A stretch of DNA of 31,380 bases from Desulfosarcina sp. Lineage in GTDB: Bacteria; Desulfobacterota; Desulfobacteria; Desulfobacterales; Desulfosarcinaceae. The DNA lies in contig JAGTUY010000164.1 in NCBI GenBank assembly GCA_018224455.1, positions 1 through 31,380 on the forward strand, read 5' to 3'. Positions 1 to 8,465 of this stretch are shown one piece after another; position 1 is the stretch's first letter, and every line of letters begins with the position of its first letter. The position numbers and the translations under genes are program-made. The notes below the pieces were generated by a model that saw only the letters and a list, made by a program, of their open reading frames with translations, was not told the DNA's origin and searched no databases.

Positions 1-184
1 CATTGATTCGAATGTTTGACAAGGTTCGATAGGAAAAGCTACTCTTTTGTATAAACGAGAGAAAGGAAACTATTTACAACGGTCAAACCATTAGTATCTT
101 CGTTAAAAATTATCAGAACATCTGAATTTAAAAAGATGACGAAACAGACTGGGAAATGAACAACCCCAAGCAATGGAGAATATC

Positions 185-382
185 ATGCAAAAAGAGACAG
201 AAAAGGAAACGAACGATGACGGCTCCGAAAGCAGTGGAAAAAATAAGGTGGATAATGAAAATACTTCCGGAGGAAAAAATGTTGGAAGGGGTTTAGGACG
301 AGGTGGTGGTAAAGGTCGAAGGGACGGAACCGGAGGAGGCCGCGGTCGAGGCGGCGGCGGTAAAGGGGGACGCCGGAAATGA
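185..382 (+). CDS. Small Gly/Arg-rich (RGG-like) protein
   Basis: A 65-residue protein with an acidic/polar N-terminal half (Glu, Asp, Ser, Asn) and a C-terminal half built almost only of Gly, Arg and Lys, including RGRGGGG and GKGGRRK. It has no Cys and no membrane segment. An in-frame ATG lies at 173, but nothing like a ribosome-binding site precedes it. The GGAGA at 175-179 sits correctly before the ATG at 185, so 185 is preferred. The gene is 63 bases upstream of fabI on the same strand and could be its leader gene. The tail resembles RGG-type nucleic-acid-binding tails, which is a composition argument only. I do not recognise a family. Simple-sequence composition lowers confidence that it is translated. 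Confidence 0.5.
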   Translation: MQKETEKETNDDGSESSGKNKVDNENTSGGKNVGRGLGRGGGKGRRDGTGGGRGRGGGGKGGRRK

Positions 383-445
383 ACTTGCTCAGGTTTCCTT
401 CTCAAAGGTTTTTCATCTCGATGATGGCCTGTTTAGGAGAAAAAA

Positions 446-1228
446 ATGGAGTCAGAAGTTCCGCTTCGCGCACTTGAAAACAAAAAGGCACTGGTGGTTG
501 GCATTGCCAATGATCAATCGATTGCCTATGGCTGTGCCAAAGCCTTTGGCGAACTTGGTGCCGAGTTGGCGATCACCTTTCTCAATGACAAAGCCAAGCC
601 TCATGTGGCCCCTTTGGCTGACGAACTGGAAGCACCGATTTTCATGCCCATGGATGCCGCCAAGCCCGGTGAACTGGAGGCTGTCTTCAACCGTATCACC
701 AGTGAGTGGGGACATTTGGACATCTTGGTGCACTCCATCGCCTTTGCCCCCAAAGCGGATTTACAGGGTGGATTGTTGAACTGTTCGGCAGAAGGATTTT
801 CCACCGCCATGGACATCTCCTGTCACTCCTTCATCCGTATGGCCCGCCTGTCTGCTCCGCTGATGAAAGGCGGCGGCACCCTGTTCGCCATGAGCTACCA
901 CGGAGCACAGAAAGTGGTTCCCAACTATAACGTGATGGGGCCGGTCAAGGCGGCCCTGGAGGCGGTCTGCCGCTACCTGGCCTATGAGCTGGGGCCCAAT
1001 AAAATCCGGGTGCACGCCATATCGCCGGGTCCCCTCAAGACACGGGCCGCCTCCGGACTGAAAGACTTCGACCGGATGTTGAACGATGCCGTGGAGCGAT
1101 CACCGGTGGGTGAACCGGTGGACATCATGGATGTTGGGTTTGCCTGCGCATACCTGGCAACGCCCTATGGCCGGCGTCTCACCGGGCAGACCATGTATGT
1201 CGACGGCGGCGTCAGCATCATGGCATAA
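446..1228 (+). CDS. fabI: Enoyl-[acyl-carrier-protein] reductase (FabI)
   Basis: Reduces trans-2-enoyl-ACP to acyl-ACP with NAD(P)H, the last step of each fatty-acid elongation round, in the cytoplasm. It is a 260-residue SDR-fold protein, the normal FabI length. The FabI-type cofactor loop GIANDQSIAYG lies at residues 19-29 (classical SDRs have TGxxxGIG) and VHSIAFAP at 95-102. The catalytic pair sits in MSYHGAQKVVPNYNVMG (Y151 and Y161) with K168, matching Y146/Y156/K163 of E. coli FabI. The C-terminal TGQTMYVDGG is typical. An AGGAGA precedes the ATG at good spacing. It stands downstream of the Gly/Arg-rich gene with no other fatty-acid genes nearby. The call is firm. Confidence 0.95.
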   Translation: MESEVPLRALENKKALVVGIANDQSIAYGCAKAFGELGAELAITFLNDKAKPHVAPLADELEAPIFMPMDAAKPGELEAVFNRITSEWGHLDILVHSIAFAPKADLQGGLLNCSAEGFSTAMDISCHSFIRMARLSAPLMKGGGTLFAMSYHGAQKVVPNYNVMGPVKAALEAVCRYLAYELGPNKIRVHAISPGPLKTRAASGLKDFDRMLNDAVERSPVGEPVDIMDVGFACAYLATPYGRRLTGQTMYVDGGVSIMA

Positions 1229-1679
1229 ACGATCCTTGGAGGCTGTCACCATTGTCCACACGGCAGGGGCTGTAAAGCATCACTACATCGATGGCGAACG
1301 GACTCTGCTACGAATGCGGAACGGCGGTTGATTTCTCATCGAATCGATTGGTTGCAGATGGATGGACCTGCTTTTCCACGCCAACATCTTGCAACCCTTT
1401 CAAAGATGTGCTAGAGACATAAAAATTCACGTTTAGGCGAAAGTTATCGACATCTTTCCAATCAGACAATCAGATCGCTGATCGTGTAAAGCGCTACGAA
1501 TGACGATCGACCATGGATGCCAGTCGTTGTGCGTTCCGTTTCAAGGCTTGCCCATGGCAAGCGTTCACAATCTTAAAGGGTAAATGATGCAATTGCGTCA
1601 AAGGTCTACTACGCTTATTTCATCTTCAGCGCTTTTATTCAGCGAAGCGGAAATCCAACCCTAAAAGAAAGGAAGGATC
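1229..1679. other. Intergenic stretch after fabI with a small Cys-containing ORF and a palindrome
   Basis: About 450 bases without a recognised gene. A 43-codon ORF at 1291-1422 (+) begins MANGLCYECGTAVDF and carries a CxxC pair plus two later Cys. It has no clear ribosome-binding site, so it is only a possible gene. A perfect 7-base inverted repeat, GCTTGCC-CAT-GGCAAGC, lies at 1546-1562 with no T-run after it, so it looks more like an operator than a terminator. The sequence is AT-richer than the neighbouring genes. I see no convincing terminator for fabI. Confidence 0.4.
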
Positions 1680-1982
1680 ATGAAAGTACAAGACTACTGT
1701 AAGGCAATGAAGGCTGAAGTTTCGGCATGGAAAGAGAAACTTGAAGCGATGAAGAAGACGGCGGATGGTTATGGGACCGAGCAAAAGGAAAAAGTTCTTC
1801 CGCTGATTGGACAGCTCGAGCAGGAGGTCGTGGCCGCGCAGATGAGGGTTGACCAGCTCGAAAACGAGTGTCCTTCCGACTGGTCTCCGATGAAGAACGA
1901 ACTGGACGAGCTCTTTGGAACGGTCGGTAGTAAAATCAATCACCAGTTCCAGGAAGTGTCTTCCCGAGAAGCTATGTGGTAG
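1680..1982 (+). CDS. Small coiled-coil protein (sll1863-like)
   Basis: A 100-residue soluble protein rich in Lys, Glu and Ala. Heptad-like stretches at residues ~5-30 and ~38-62 suggest a helical hairpin. A more conserved-looking tail follows (PSDWSPMKNELDELFGTVGSKI). The layout (an N-terminal MKxxxYxxxMxxEvxxW opening, a central coiled coil, then a tryptophan and a helical C-terminus) resembles the sll1863-type stress-response proteins. That match is from memory of the family pattern and is tentative. There is no signal peptide or membrane segment. The ATG is preceded by GGAAGGA at ideal spacing, so expression is credible. It appears to be monocistronic; the next gene is convergent. Confidence 0.65.
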   Translation: MKVQDYCKAMKAEVSAWKEKLEAMKKTADGYGTEQKEKVLPLIGQLEQEVVAAQMRVDQLENECPSDWSPMKNELDELFGTVGSKINHQFQEVSSREAMW

Positions 1983-2086
1983 AAACGGAGTGCGTACGCG
2001 TTTGATTGCTCGCCAACAATAAGCGAGCTCGTTACTTTTCCTCTCACCATCGCGTTGGTGCCGGGTCAACCCAATCGGATAAGAAT

Positions 2087-2275
2087 TCAATCTCCTGATT
2101 CGACAATGTTCAACTGACCCGCGCAGCGTCCGACCACATCGCCTTCAAAGCAGTCTTCCAGTTCCTCCTCGTTGACGCCCTTGACATTACGCAACGCGTT
2201 GAGCGGACAGACAAATTCGTTGCCGGCCATGTCTTTTACCCTGACGAACACATCTTGGGAGCGATCACGCTTCAA
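2087..2275 (-). CDS. Conserved small acidic protein, last gene of the repair operon
   Basis: A 62-residue protein with the core DVFVRVKDMAGNEFVCPLNA followed by an acidic EEELEDCF and a GDVVGRCAG motif. It has three Cys, spaced too widely to call a zinc site. I recall similar small proteins in Desulfobacterota but know no function. The start is a TTG at 2275, which overlaps the last 11 bases of pdeM, so translation is probably coupled. No strong ribosome-binding site is visible, and a GTG a few codons further in is an alternative start. As the last gene of the ligase-associated cluster it may be a passenger or a regulator. The function is unknown. Confidence 0.65.
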   Translation of the reverse strand: MKRDRSQDVFVRVKDMAGNEFVCPLNALRNVKGVNEEELEDCFEGDVVGRCAGQLNIVESGD

Positions 2276-2930
2276 TATCGATGGGAATCACCTGTCCATC
2301 GGCAATGGCGAAAACCTGATCGCCGGCCTTCGGGTAAACGGTTGCATTGCCGGTAAAGCTGCCGAATGCAGGCAGTACGGTGCGCTCCCGGCCAACGATG
2401 AAACAGGGCAGCCGCTCATGCTGCCGACCCGGACCGGTCAACTGCACCGCCGGATGCAGGTGGCCGCAAATCACGTAGTTTGCCGTGCGGGGTTCAGGTC
2501 GGTGAACAAAGGTAAACGGTGCCATTGTCCAGCGTTCATGAACCGCCTCGATTCCCAATGTCGACGGCACCTCGCTGGCTTTCCAATCATGATTACCGCG
2601 CACCAGAATCCACCTCAGACGCTTGTGATGTCGTCGCCACCGGCCGATCCGTTCGACTGTCCGGTCGTCGGTAGCCTCCCGCGCATGCACCAGATCCCCC
2701 AGAACCAATACCGTCATGGCACCGGTGGCGCTGAGGGCTGCGTCCAGCCGCTGTAGATCGGCAGCCATCGTGCCGGCGGGAACGGCGATCCCATGCTTGC
2801 GAAACAGCGCGGCTTTTCCAAAATGGGGGTCAGCCACGATCAGCGTCCGGCGGGCGCGCCAGAATACCATGTGCTGGGGAAGCAAGACCAGCGGTTGATT
2901 CGCGATGACAATCGTATGGGATCCAAACAT
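2265..2930 (-). CDS. pdeM: Ligase-associated DNA damage response phosphoesterase PdeM
   Basis: A calcineurin-like metallophosphoesterase of 221 residues, the usual family length. The metal-binding signature is complete in order: DPH at residues 34-36, GD at 78-79, GNHD at 112-115 and GHLH at 156-159. The family (ligase-associated phosphoesterase) is known from its invariant linkage to the DEXH helicase, ligase and exonuclease found upstream here. It is presumed to process DNA ends or nicks. The open frame extends to a TTG at 3011, but family alignment (the protein should begin shortly before LVLLPQHMVFW) and an AAGGA eight bases upstream support the ATG at 2930. It lies 88 bases after the helicase stop and overlaps the following small gene. 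Confidence 0.88.
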   Translation of the reverse strand: MFGSHTIVIANQPLVLLPQHMVFWRARRTLIVADPHFGKAALFRKHGIAVPAGTMAADLQRLDAALSATGAMTVLVLGDLVHAREATDDRTVERIGRWRRHHKRLRWILVRGNHDWKASEVPSTLGIEAVHERWTMAPFTFVHRPEPRTANYVICGHLHPAVQLTGPGRQHERLPCFIVGRERTVLPAFGSFTGNATVYPKAGDQVFAIADGQVIPIDIEA

Positions 2931-3018
2931 GAGACCATCCTTAGCTGAATGCAGCCCTGCCGCCAGCTTGATGACCGATCCGTCCGCTGCTGATCGTTCC
3001 GCAAACAGCAACGCCCGT

Positions 3019-5481
3019 TCATGGCGGTCCGGCGGTCTTTTCCAGCCGCAGCTGCATACGCTGGATGCGGTCCGCCAGCTTTTCCGAACTCAAGGTAAAT
3101 CTCAGCCGCTTGGCCAAAATGGGAAAGGCCAAGGGCGTCGGATGTTCGGTGTCGATCACCTGCAGGTTGCCTGAAGAGAGCCGCTTTAGGGCCGCTTTCA
3201 GCCGGTGGATCTCGAGCTGACGATCCAGGATTTCACGGGTTGCTTGTTTCAGCAGCAGGTTGTCGGGCTCATATCGAGCGAAGACGTTGTACAATAAGCT
3301 GCTGGATGCCTGTAGTTGGTGGCTGCCTTTTCGACGTCCGGGATATCCCTGGAACACCAAGCCGGCCACGCGGGCGATTTCGCGGAATTGTCGTCGGGCC
3401 ATTTCAGAGGCGTTCAGGCTGGCCAGAATGTCGTCCGTCAATCGCACCGTGCCAAACAGTCGTCTGATCTGGGTTTGGGATAGAGAAATGCGGCGATCGG
3501 AAAGCAATTCGAAGCCGTAGTCATTGGCCGCAATGGAGAAAGTCAGCGGTGCCTGCCAGGTCAGGCGATAACCGATCAGCGTGGCCAGGCCTTCATTGAC
3601 CAACAAGCCTTCAAACGGATAGACGAACAGATGGTGGCCGTCTCTGGATTGCCAGCGTTCGACCAGAATGTCATTGGGACCCGGAACAACCGACCAGCGG
3701 GCTTGCAAATCCAGGATCGGTGCCAATGCCGTAGACTCAGGACTGTCGTACTGCCGGCGGCGCAGCCGGTCCAACTGGTGGCGCAGGGCGCTGGCCAGCT
3801 CCGATGACAACGGCATGCGTCCGCCCAGCCATTGCGGCGCGCGCCCGGGGGCACCGTTGGCCTTGCGCACCCAGACGGTCATTGCTTTGATGCGAACGTA
3901 CTCGAGCGTCTGACCGGCGAGCAGAAACCGGTCCCCCCGTTTGAGCCGTGAGATGAAGCGCTCCTCGATCGTTCCCAGACGGCGGCCGTTGAGGTACTTG
4001 ACATCGATGGCGGCATCACTGGTAATCGTGCCGATACCCATGCGGTGCCGGCGTGCAACGGTGGGATCGACAACCTGATATCGGTGACTGCGCCGCACCA
4101 TGCGCGCATATTCCGGATAGGCCTTGAGCGATTTGCCGCCGGTGGCAACGAAGCGCCGCACCCAGTCGAACTGGCGGCGCGACAGGCTGCGATACGCAAA
4201 CGTGGTTCGGACTTCCTCGAATAGCTCGGACGGCCGGAATCCACCGCCCAAGGCCACGCTGGTCATATGTTGGGCCAACACGTCCAACGGCTGCATTACC
4301 GGCAACCGGGGTTCCAGCGATCCGTCGCCTATGGCTCGCCGAGCGGCGTCAATTTCCAGCAGTTCAAACGCATGGGTCGGTACACAGGTAATGCGGCTGG
4401 TCTGGCCCGGCTGATGGCCGCTGCGTCCGGCCCGCTGCATCAGACGGGCGATGCCCTTGGGGCTGCCGATCTGAATCACGTGGTCGACGGGCGAGAAGTC
4501 GACGCCCAGATCAAGGCTGGAGGTGCACACCACGCATTTGAGACGACCGTCGCGCAGCATGGCCTCAACGGTTAAGCGGCTACCCTTGTCTATAGAGCCG
4601 TGATGCAGGGCCATGATCCCGGCCCAATCCGGCCGTCGATCGAGAATGGCCTGATACCAGGTTTCGGTCTGCGAGCGGGTATTGGTGAAAACCAGAACGC
4701 TTTTGGACCGATCAATCACCGCGATGACCTGCGGCAGCAGCCATAGACCCAGATGTCCGGCCCAGGGAAAGCGCTCTACCTGGGGGGGAATGAGGGTCTG
4801 AATAGCGATGTCCCGCGGTGTGCGGTCCTCGATCAGGACGCCGTCGGCATGTCCGGCGCCTAACAAGGCCTTTAAGGCCATGCCGGTATTGCCGAGAGTG
4901 GCCGACAGCCCCCAGGTTTGAAGGGCTGGATTCCAGTGGCGCAGGCGGGCCAGGGCGAGCTGCGCCTGAACCCCACGCTTGGAAGCGACCAATTCGTGCC
5001 ACTCATCTACAATTACGGTCGCCAAGGATCGGAATAAACGGTGCGATTCGGGGTAGGAAAGCATCAGCGACAGGCTCTCCGGCGTGGTGACCAGTGCGCT
5101 GGGAAGCCGGGATCGCTGCCGCCGCTTGACCGATGACGGTGAGTCGCCGGTGCGCAAGGCAACCGTCCAGGGCAGTTCCAGTTGCTCGATCGGCAGACGC
5201 AAGGCGTCGCAGGTGTCGGTAGCCAGCGCACGCAGGGGTGTCAGCCACAGGACCGTCAACGGCGGCGGACCATCGGTGGCCTCGCCGCTTTCCATCCAGC
5301 GCATGACGGGCCCCAGCCAGGCTGCGTAGGTTTTGCCGATTCCGGTCGGGGCGACGATCAGTCCGCTTTTGCCTTGCCCATGGGCCGACCAGCATCGCTG
5401 CTGAAAAGGTAGGGGTCGCCAACCCTGGGATTCAAACCAGCGGGATATCCACGCCGGCGCCATGATGCGATCGTCTTTCAT
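3019..5481 (-). CDS. Ligase-associated DEXH-box (Lhr-core) helicase
   Basis: An 820-residue superfamily 2 helicase. The Walker A motif is APTGIGKT (residues 44-51), the Walker B motif is DEWH (159-162), and TTPESL and SATLGN precede the second RecA domain. Motif VI reads QRAGRSGHQ. Beyond ~residue 420 come the winged-helix and Lhr-core domains seen in Lhr family enzymes. The length fits the ligase-associated DEXH subfamily, which is shorter than full Lhr (~1500). It is expected to translocate 3'-5' on single-stranded DNA and unwind damaged duplexes for the partner nuclease and ligase. The ATG overlaps the ligase stop (ATGA), implying translational coupling. An internal ATG six codons later is an alternative start. 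All core motifs look intact. Confidence 0.93.
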   Translation of the reverse strand: MKDDRIMAPAWISRWFESQGWRPLPFQQRCWSAHGQGKSGLIVAPTGIGKTYAAWLGPVMRWMESGEATDGPPPLTVLWLTPLRALATDTCDALRLPIEQLELPWTVALRTGDSPSSVKRRQRSRLPSALVTTPESLSLMLSYPESHRLFRSLATVIVDEWHELVASKRGVQAQLALARLRHWNPALQTWGLSATLGNTGMALKALLGAGHADGVLIEDRTPRDIAIQTLIPPQVERFPWAGHLGLWLLPQVIAVIDRSKSVLVFTNTRSQTETWYQAILDRRPDWAGIMALHHGSIDKGSRLTVEAMLRDGRLKCVVCTSSLDLGVDFSPVDHVIQIGSPKGIARLMQRAGRSGHQPGQTSRITCVPTHAFELLEIDAARRAIGDGSLEPRLPVMQPLDVLAQHMTSVALGGGFRPSELFEEVRTTFAYRSLSRRQFDWVRRFVATGGKSLKAYPEYARMVRRSHRYQVVDPTVARRHRMGIGTITSDAAIDVKYLNGRRLGTIEERFISRLKRGDRFLLAGQTLEYVRIKAMTVWVRKANGAPGRAPQWLGGRMPLSSELASALRHQLDRLRRRQYDSPESTALAPILDLQARWSVVPGPNDILVERWQSRDGHHLFVYPFEGLLVNEGLATLIGYRLTWQAPLTFSIAANDYGFELLSDRRISLSQTQIRRLFGTVRLTDDILASLNASEMARRQFREIARVAGLVFQGYPGRRKGSHQLQASSSLLYNVFARYEPDNLLLKQATREILDRQLEIHRLKAALKRLSSGNLQVIDTEHPTPLAFPILAKRLRFTLSSEKLADRIQRMQLRLEKTAGPP

Positions 5482-7070
5482 TCGTTCACCGCAATCAGGG
5501 CCTTGACCGTATCCAGGGTGTCCGCCTCGTGCGCCGGTTTGTCTTTGCGCCAGCGGGCGATGCGCGGGAAACGGACGGCCACGCCCGATTTGTGGCGGAT
5601 CGAGCGCCGGATGCCCTCGAAGGCGATCTCAAACACCAGCGCCGGTGTCACTGACCGCACCGGTCCGAAGCGTTCGATGGTGTTTTGGCGCACAAACCGG
5701 TCCACCTGGCGAATCTCGCTGTCACGTAATCCCGAATAGGCCTTGGCAAACGGCACCAGGCGATCGCCGTCCCACACGGCCAGGGTATAATCGGTATACA
5801 GGCCGGAGCGCCGGCCATGCCCGCCCTGGGCATAGATCATGACAGCATCCACGCGGTATGGATCCACTTTCCATTTCCACCAGTCCCCTCTGCGGCGACC
5901 GACACCATAGCCCGAATCGAGGTGCTTGAGCATCAGTCCCTCCGCCCGCTGGCAGCGGGCCCGCTGCCTGGCCTGGGACAACGCTTCCCAGTTGTCGGCA
6001 TGAATCAGGGGCGACCGCATCAGTTCGGATGCGGCGACCAAGGCCACCAGCTCACTCAAAGCCGATGCCCGCCAACGCAGCGGCCGCCAGCGCACATCGT
6101 CGCCGTCAACCTCCAAGAGGTCGTAGGCCATCAGACGAACCGGCACGGCGGAACGGATGGCGGCGGTAAGCCGTTTGCGGCCGATGCGCTTCTGCAGCGC
6201 GCCGAAATCCAGCGGCCGGTCATCCAGCCAGGCGACCAGTTCACCGTCGACCACCGTCCCATTCGGCAGCCGTTCGGCCATGGCGGTGATCTCCGGAAAT
6301 CGGTCGCTGACCAACTCCTCTCCCCGGCTCCAGACAAAGCACGCGCCCCGGCGGTGGATGACCTGGGCCCGGATACCATCCCATTTCCACTCTGCCTGCC
6401 AGGACGACACCGGCCCCAGAAGGTCCGGGGCACCGTCCAACGGGTAGGCTAGGCAGAAGGGATACGGCCGGCTGATGTCGGCATCGGCCGTGTCGCCGGA
6501 CAGGAGCTGCCGAAAAAAGTCGGCGGTCGGCGGCCAGTGGCCCATCAGTCGATGGGCGATCACGGCGGCATCGATCCCGCTGAACTGGGACAGGGCTCGC
6601 ACGACCAGCTTTTGTGAAACCCCGACCCGAAAGCCGCCGGTGATCAGTTTGTTCCAAACGAAGCGTTGGGCCGTGTCCAGGGCCTGCCAGGCGGCGATCA
6701 CATCCCCACGCTGCTCCACCTCACCCTTGGTGCGCAGCGTCAACAGCCGCGTTTCAATCCATTCATGCAGCGGCGGACACGGGTGGGTCGGATGGGACGG
6801 CAACAGGAGCGTGATGGTCTCGGCCAAATCGCCGACCCGGCTGTAGGATGCATCGAAGAGCCAATCCGGGATCTCCGCCAGTTCAGCCGCCCATCTCCGC
6901 AGCTTGCGGGTCGCAATCAAGCGTTTGGGCCGGCGGCCGATCAGGAACCGTACAGCCCAGATGGAATCCTCGGGGGGTGCCTGCTGGAAATAGGCCACCA
7001 GTTCGGCGATCTTGCGATTGGTGCGGGTGGTTTCATCCAAACGGGTAAACAATTGGGCAAATAGCTGCAT
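5478..7070 (-). CDS. ATP-dependent DNA ligase, ligase-associated cassette type
   Basis: Seals DNA nicks through a ligase-AMP intermediate. It is 530 residues long with the expected order: a helical DNA-binding N-terminal domain (~1-200), the nucleotidyltransferase domain and a C-terminal OB fold. The adenylated lysine is K229 in EWKWDGIR (motif I). Other motifs are RGEELVSDRFPE at ~249-260, VDGELVAW at 274-281, EGLMLK (motif IV) and WWKWKVDP (motif V). The opening (FAQLFTRLDETTRTNRK, then FLIGRRPKRL) is typical of this bacterial cassette ligase and differs from the Ku-associated LigD. It lies 26 bases after the exonuclease stop and overlaps the helicase start by four bases. The ribosome-binding site is weak, which fits coupling. 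Confidence 0.94.
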   Translation of the reverse strand: MQLFAQLFTRLDETTRTNRKIAELVAYFQQAPPEDSIWAVRFLIGRRPKRLIATRKLRRWAAELAEIPDWLFDASYSRVGDLAETITLLLPSHPTHPCPPLHEWIETRLLTLRTKGEVEQRGDVIAAWQALDTAQRFVWNKLITGGFRVGVSQKLVVRALSQFSGIDAAVIAHRLMGHWPPTADFFRQLLSGDTADADISRPYPFCLAYPLDGAPDLLGPVSSWQAEWKWDGIRAQVIHRRGACFVWSRGEELVSDRFPEITAMAERLPNGTVVDGELVAWLDDRPLDFGALQKRIGRKRLTAAIRSAVPVRLMAYDLLEVDGDDVRWRPLRWRASALSELVALVAASELMRSPLIHADNWEALSQARQRARCQRAEGLMLKHLDSGYGVGRRRGDWWKWKVDPYRVDAVMIYAQGGHGRRSGLYTDYTLAVWDGDRLVPFAKAYSGLRDSEIRQVDRFVRQNTIERFGPVRSVTPALVFEIAFEGIRRSIRHKSGVAVRFPRIARWRKDKPAHEADTLDTVKALIAVNE

Positions 7071-7096
7071 GGGTGTCCATCACTGGGTTGAGCGGA

Positions 7097-8113
7097 TCAC
7101 GCGATGTCCTGATCCGTGCGGTCACCGTCCAAGCGGGGTTCTACGACATGGGCGTCACAGCCCTGATCCTTGAGCCAACGCACCAGTTCCTGAGCATAGC
7201 CGTGCGTGACCCATACCGTTTCGGCCCCGGTCTCGGCGATGGCCCGATTAAGACCCGGCCAGTCGCAGTGATCGGAGAGCACGAATCCCCGGTCCACGGA
7301 CCGCCGCCGGCGATGACCGCGAATGTGCATCCATCCGGAGGCAAAGGCCCGCGACACCCGTTTGAAGCGTTTGGTCCAGGCACCCGTATTGGCCGACGGC
7401 GGTGCAATCACCATGGCGCCTTCAAACCGGCGGGGATCGTCGACGCTGTTGACCGGCATGGTGACAGGCAGCGTGATCTCCTGCTGCCGATAGCAGGCAT
7501 TGACAGCCTCCACCGCGCCGTGGGTAAAAATCGGTCCGATGGCAGGATCGAGACCGGCCAACACGCGCTGGGACTTGCCCAGGGCATAAGCGAAGAGGAG
7601 ACTGGTCCGGCCAAGGTCGCGATTGGCTTGCCACCAATGATTGATGGCGGCCAGAACCGTGTGCTGGGGCTGCCAGTTGAACACCGGCAGGCCGAATGTC
7701 GATTCGGTCACGAAGGTATGGCAGGCCAGCGGTTCGAATGGGGCACAGGTGGCGTCTCCTTCGGTTTTGTAATCTCCGGAAATCACCCAGACTTGTCCGT
7801 CGGCTTCGATGCGCACCTGGGTGGACCCCAAAATGTGTCCAGCCGGGTAAAGGGACACCTGCACCCCATTCAGGTTCAGCGGCTCGGCATAGTCCAGCAG
7901 CTGCAGCGACATCTTCTGGCCGAGCCGGTGCCTGAGGATGGCACCGCTCGGTGCGGCCGCCAGGTAGTGCCGGCTGCCCCCACGTGCATGATCGGCATGC
8001 GCATGGGTGATCACCGCCCGTTCTACCGGCCGCCAGGGGTCGATATGGAAATCCCCGCGCGGACAATAGAGCCCTTGGGGTGTCCTTTCGAGCAGCGCTT
8101 CGCGGTGCGGCAT
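7097..8113 (-). CDS. Ligase-associated DNA damage response exonuclease (MBL fold)
   Basis: A 338-residue metallo-beta-lactamase/beta-CASP nuclease, related to the SNM1 and mRNA 3'-end-processing factor groups. It probably trims DNA ends before ligation. The N-terminal GLYCPRGDFHIDPWRPVERA is typical of this family. The metal-binding HAHADH lies at residues 37-42. Further conserved blocks are PAGHILGS, SGDYK, ESTFGLP and LSDHCDW. The open frame runs upstream to about 8437 through the preceding gene, but the ATG at 8113 has a GAAGGAAA ribosome-binding site and matches the family start, so the longer version is rejected. It lies 13 bases after the 112-aa gene and 26 bases before the ligase, firmly inside one operon. 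Confidence 0.92.
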   Translation of the reverse strand: MPHREALLERTPQGLYCPRGDFHIDPWRPVERAVITHAHADHARGGSRHYLAAAPSGAILRHRLGQKMSLQLLDYAEPLNLNGVQVSLYPAGHILGSTQVRIEADGQVWVISGDYKTEGDATCAPFEPLACHTFVTESTFGLPVFNWQPQHTVLAAINHWWQANRDLGRTSLLFAYALGKSQRVLAGLDPAIGPIFTHGAVEAVNACYRQQEITLPVTMPVNSVDDPRRFEGAMVIAPPSANTGAWTKRFKRVSRAFASGWMHIRGHRRRRSVDRGFVLSDHCDWPGLNRAIAETGAETVWVTHGYAQELVRWLKDQGCDAHVVEPRLDGDRTDQDIA

Positions 8114-8126
8114 GATCGTGTTTCCT

Positions 8127-8465
8127 TCACAGCTTAAGATCGTATTCGCTCTGCAGATAGGCCTTTTCGTGCATGAACCGATCGCGCAGTGCGGACACGT
8201 TGCCGGTTTCGGCCAGCCAATGCATGGCCTGCGACTGCCCCAGGGGAATGATACCGGCTGAGCCGGTGCGCCCGCGGGCGGCCTCCTCGACGGCAAATCG
8301 CGAGCAGCTGCCGCCTTCACCGGCGATAAACCAATAGCCGCTGCTATTGCGGTACAGCGTCTCCCGGTACCACTCGGAATCGGTGGGAGCGCAATCGCTT
8401 TCCCGGATGCCAAACGCCTGCGCGGTGTCGGTGTCATAGACCACGTTGAGAATGGTATCGATCAT
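8127..8465 (-). CDS. 112-aa protein of unknown function heading the repair operon
   Basis: A soluble 112-residue protein. Its pattern is an N-terminal VYDTDTA, then YRETLYRNSSGYWFIAGEGG near the middle, then SRF, a G-rich IIPL segment and a C-terminal AxxWLAE helix. This order resembles small uncharacterised proteins I associate with Gram-positive and phage mobile elements (YDTxTA ... ETLYR ... G..F..GEGG ... S ... G ... I.PL ... A..W). That likeness is recalled, not computed. The start is the ATG at 8465, with AAGGA upstream; an ATG at 8480 also exists. It is the first gene of the ligase-associated operon, 13 bases from the exonuclease, and probably shares its promoter. The function is unknown. 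Confidence 0.75.
   Translation of the reverse strand: MIDTILNVVYDTDTAQAFGIRESDCAPTDSEWYRETLYRNSSGYWFIAGEGGSCSRFAVEEAARGRTGSAGIIPLGQSQAMHWLAETGNVSALRDRFMHEKAYLQSEYDLKL

Noticed and set aside
8114..8437. Longer N-terminus for the MBL exonuclease
   Set aside because: It overlaps the 112-aa gene in another frame and has low-complexity Pro/Arg composition. ATG 8113 has a ribosome-binding site and the family N-terminus.
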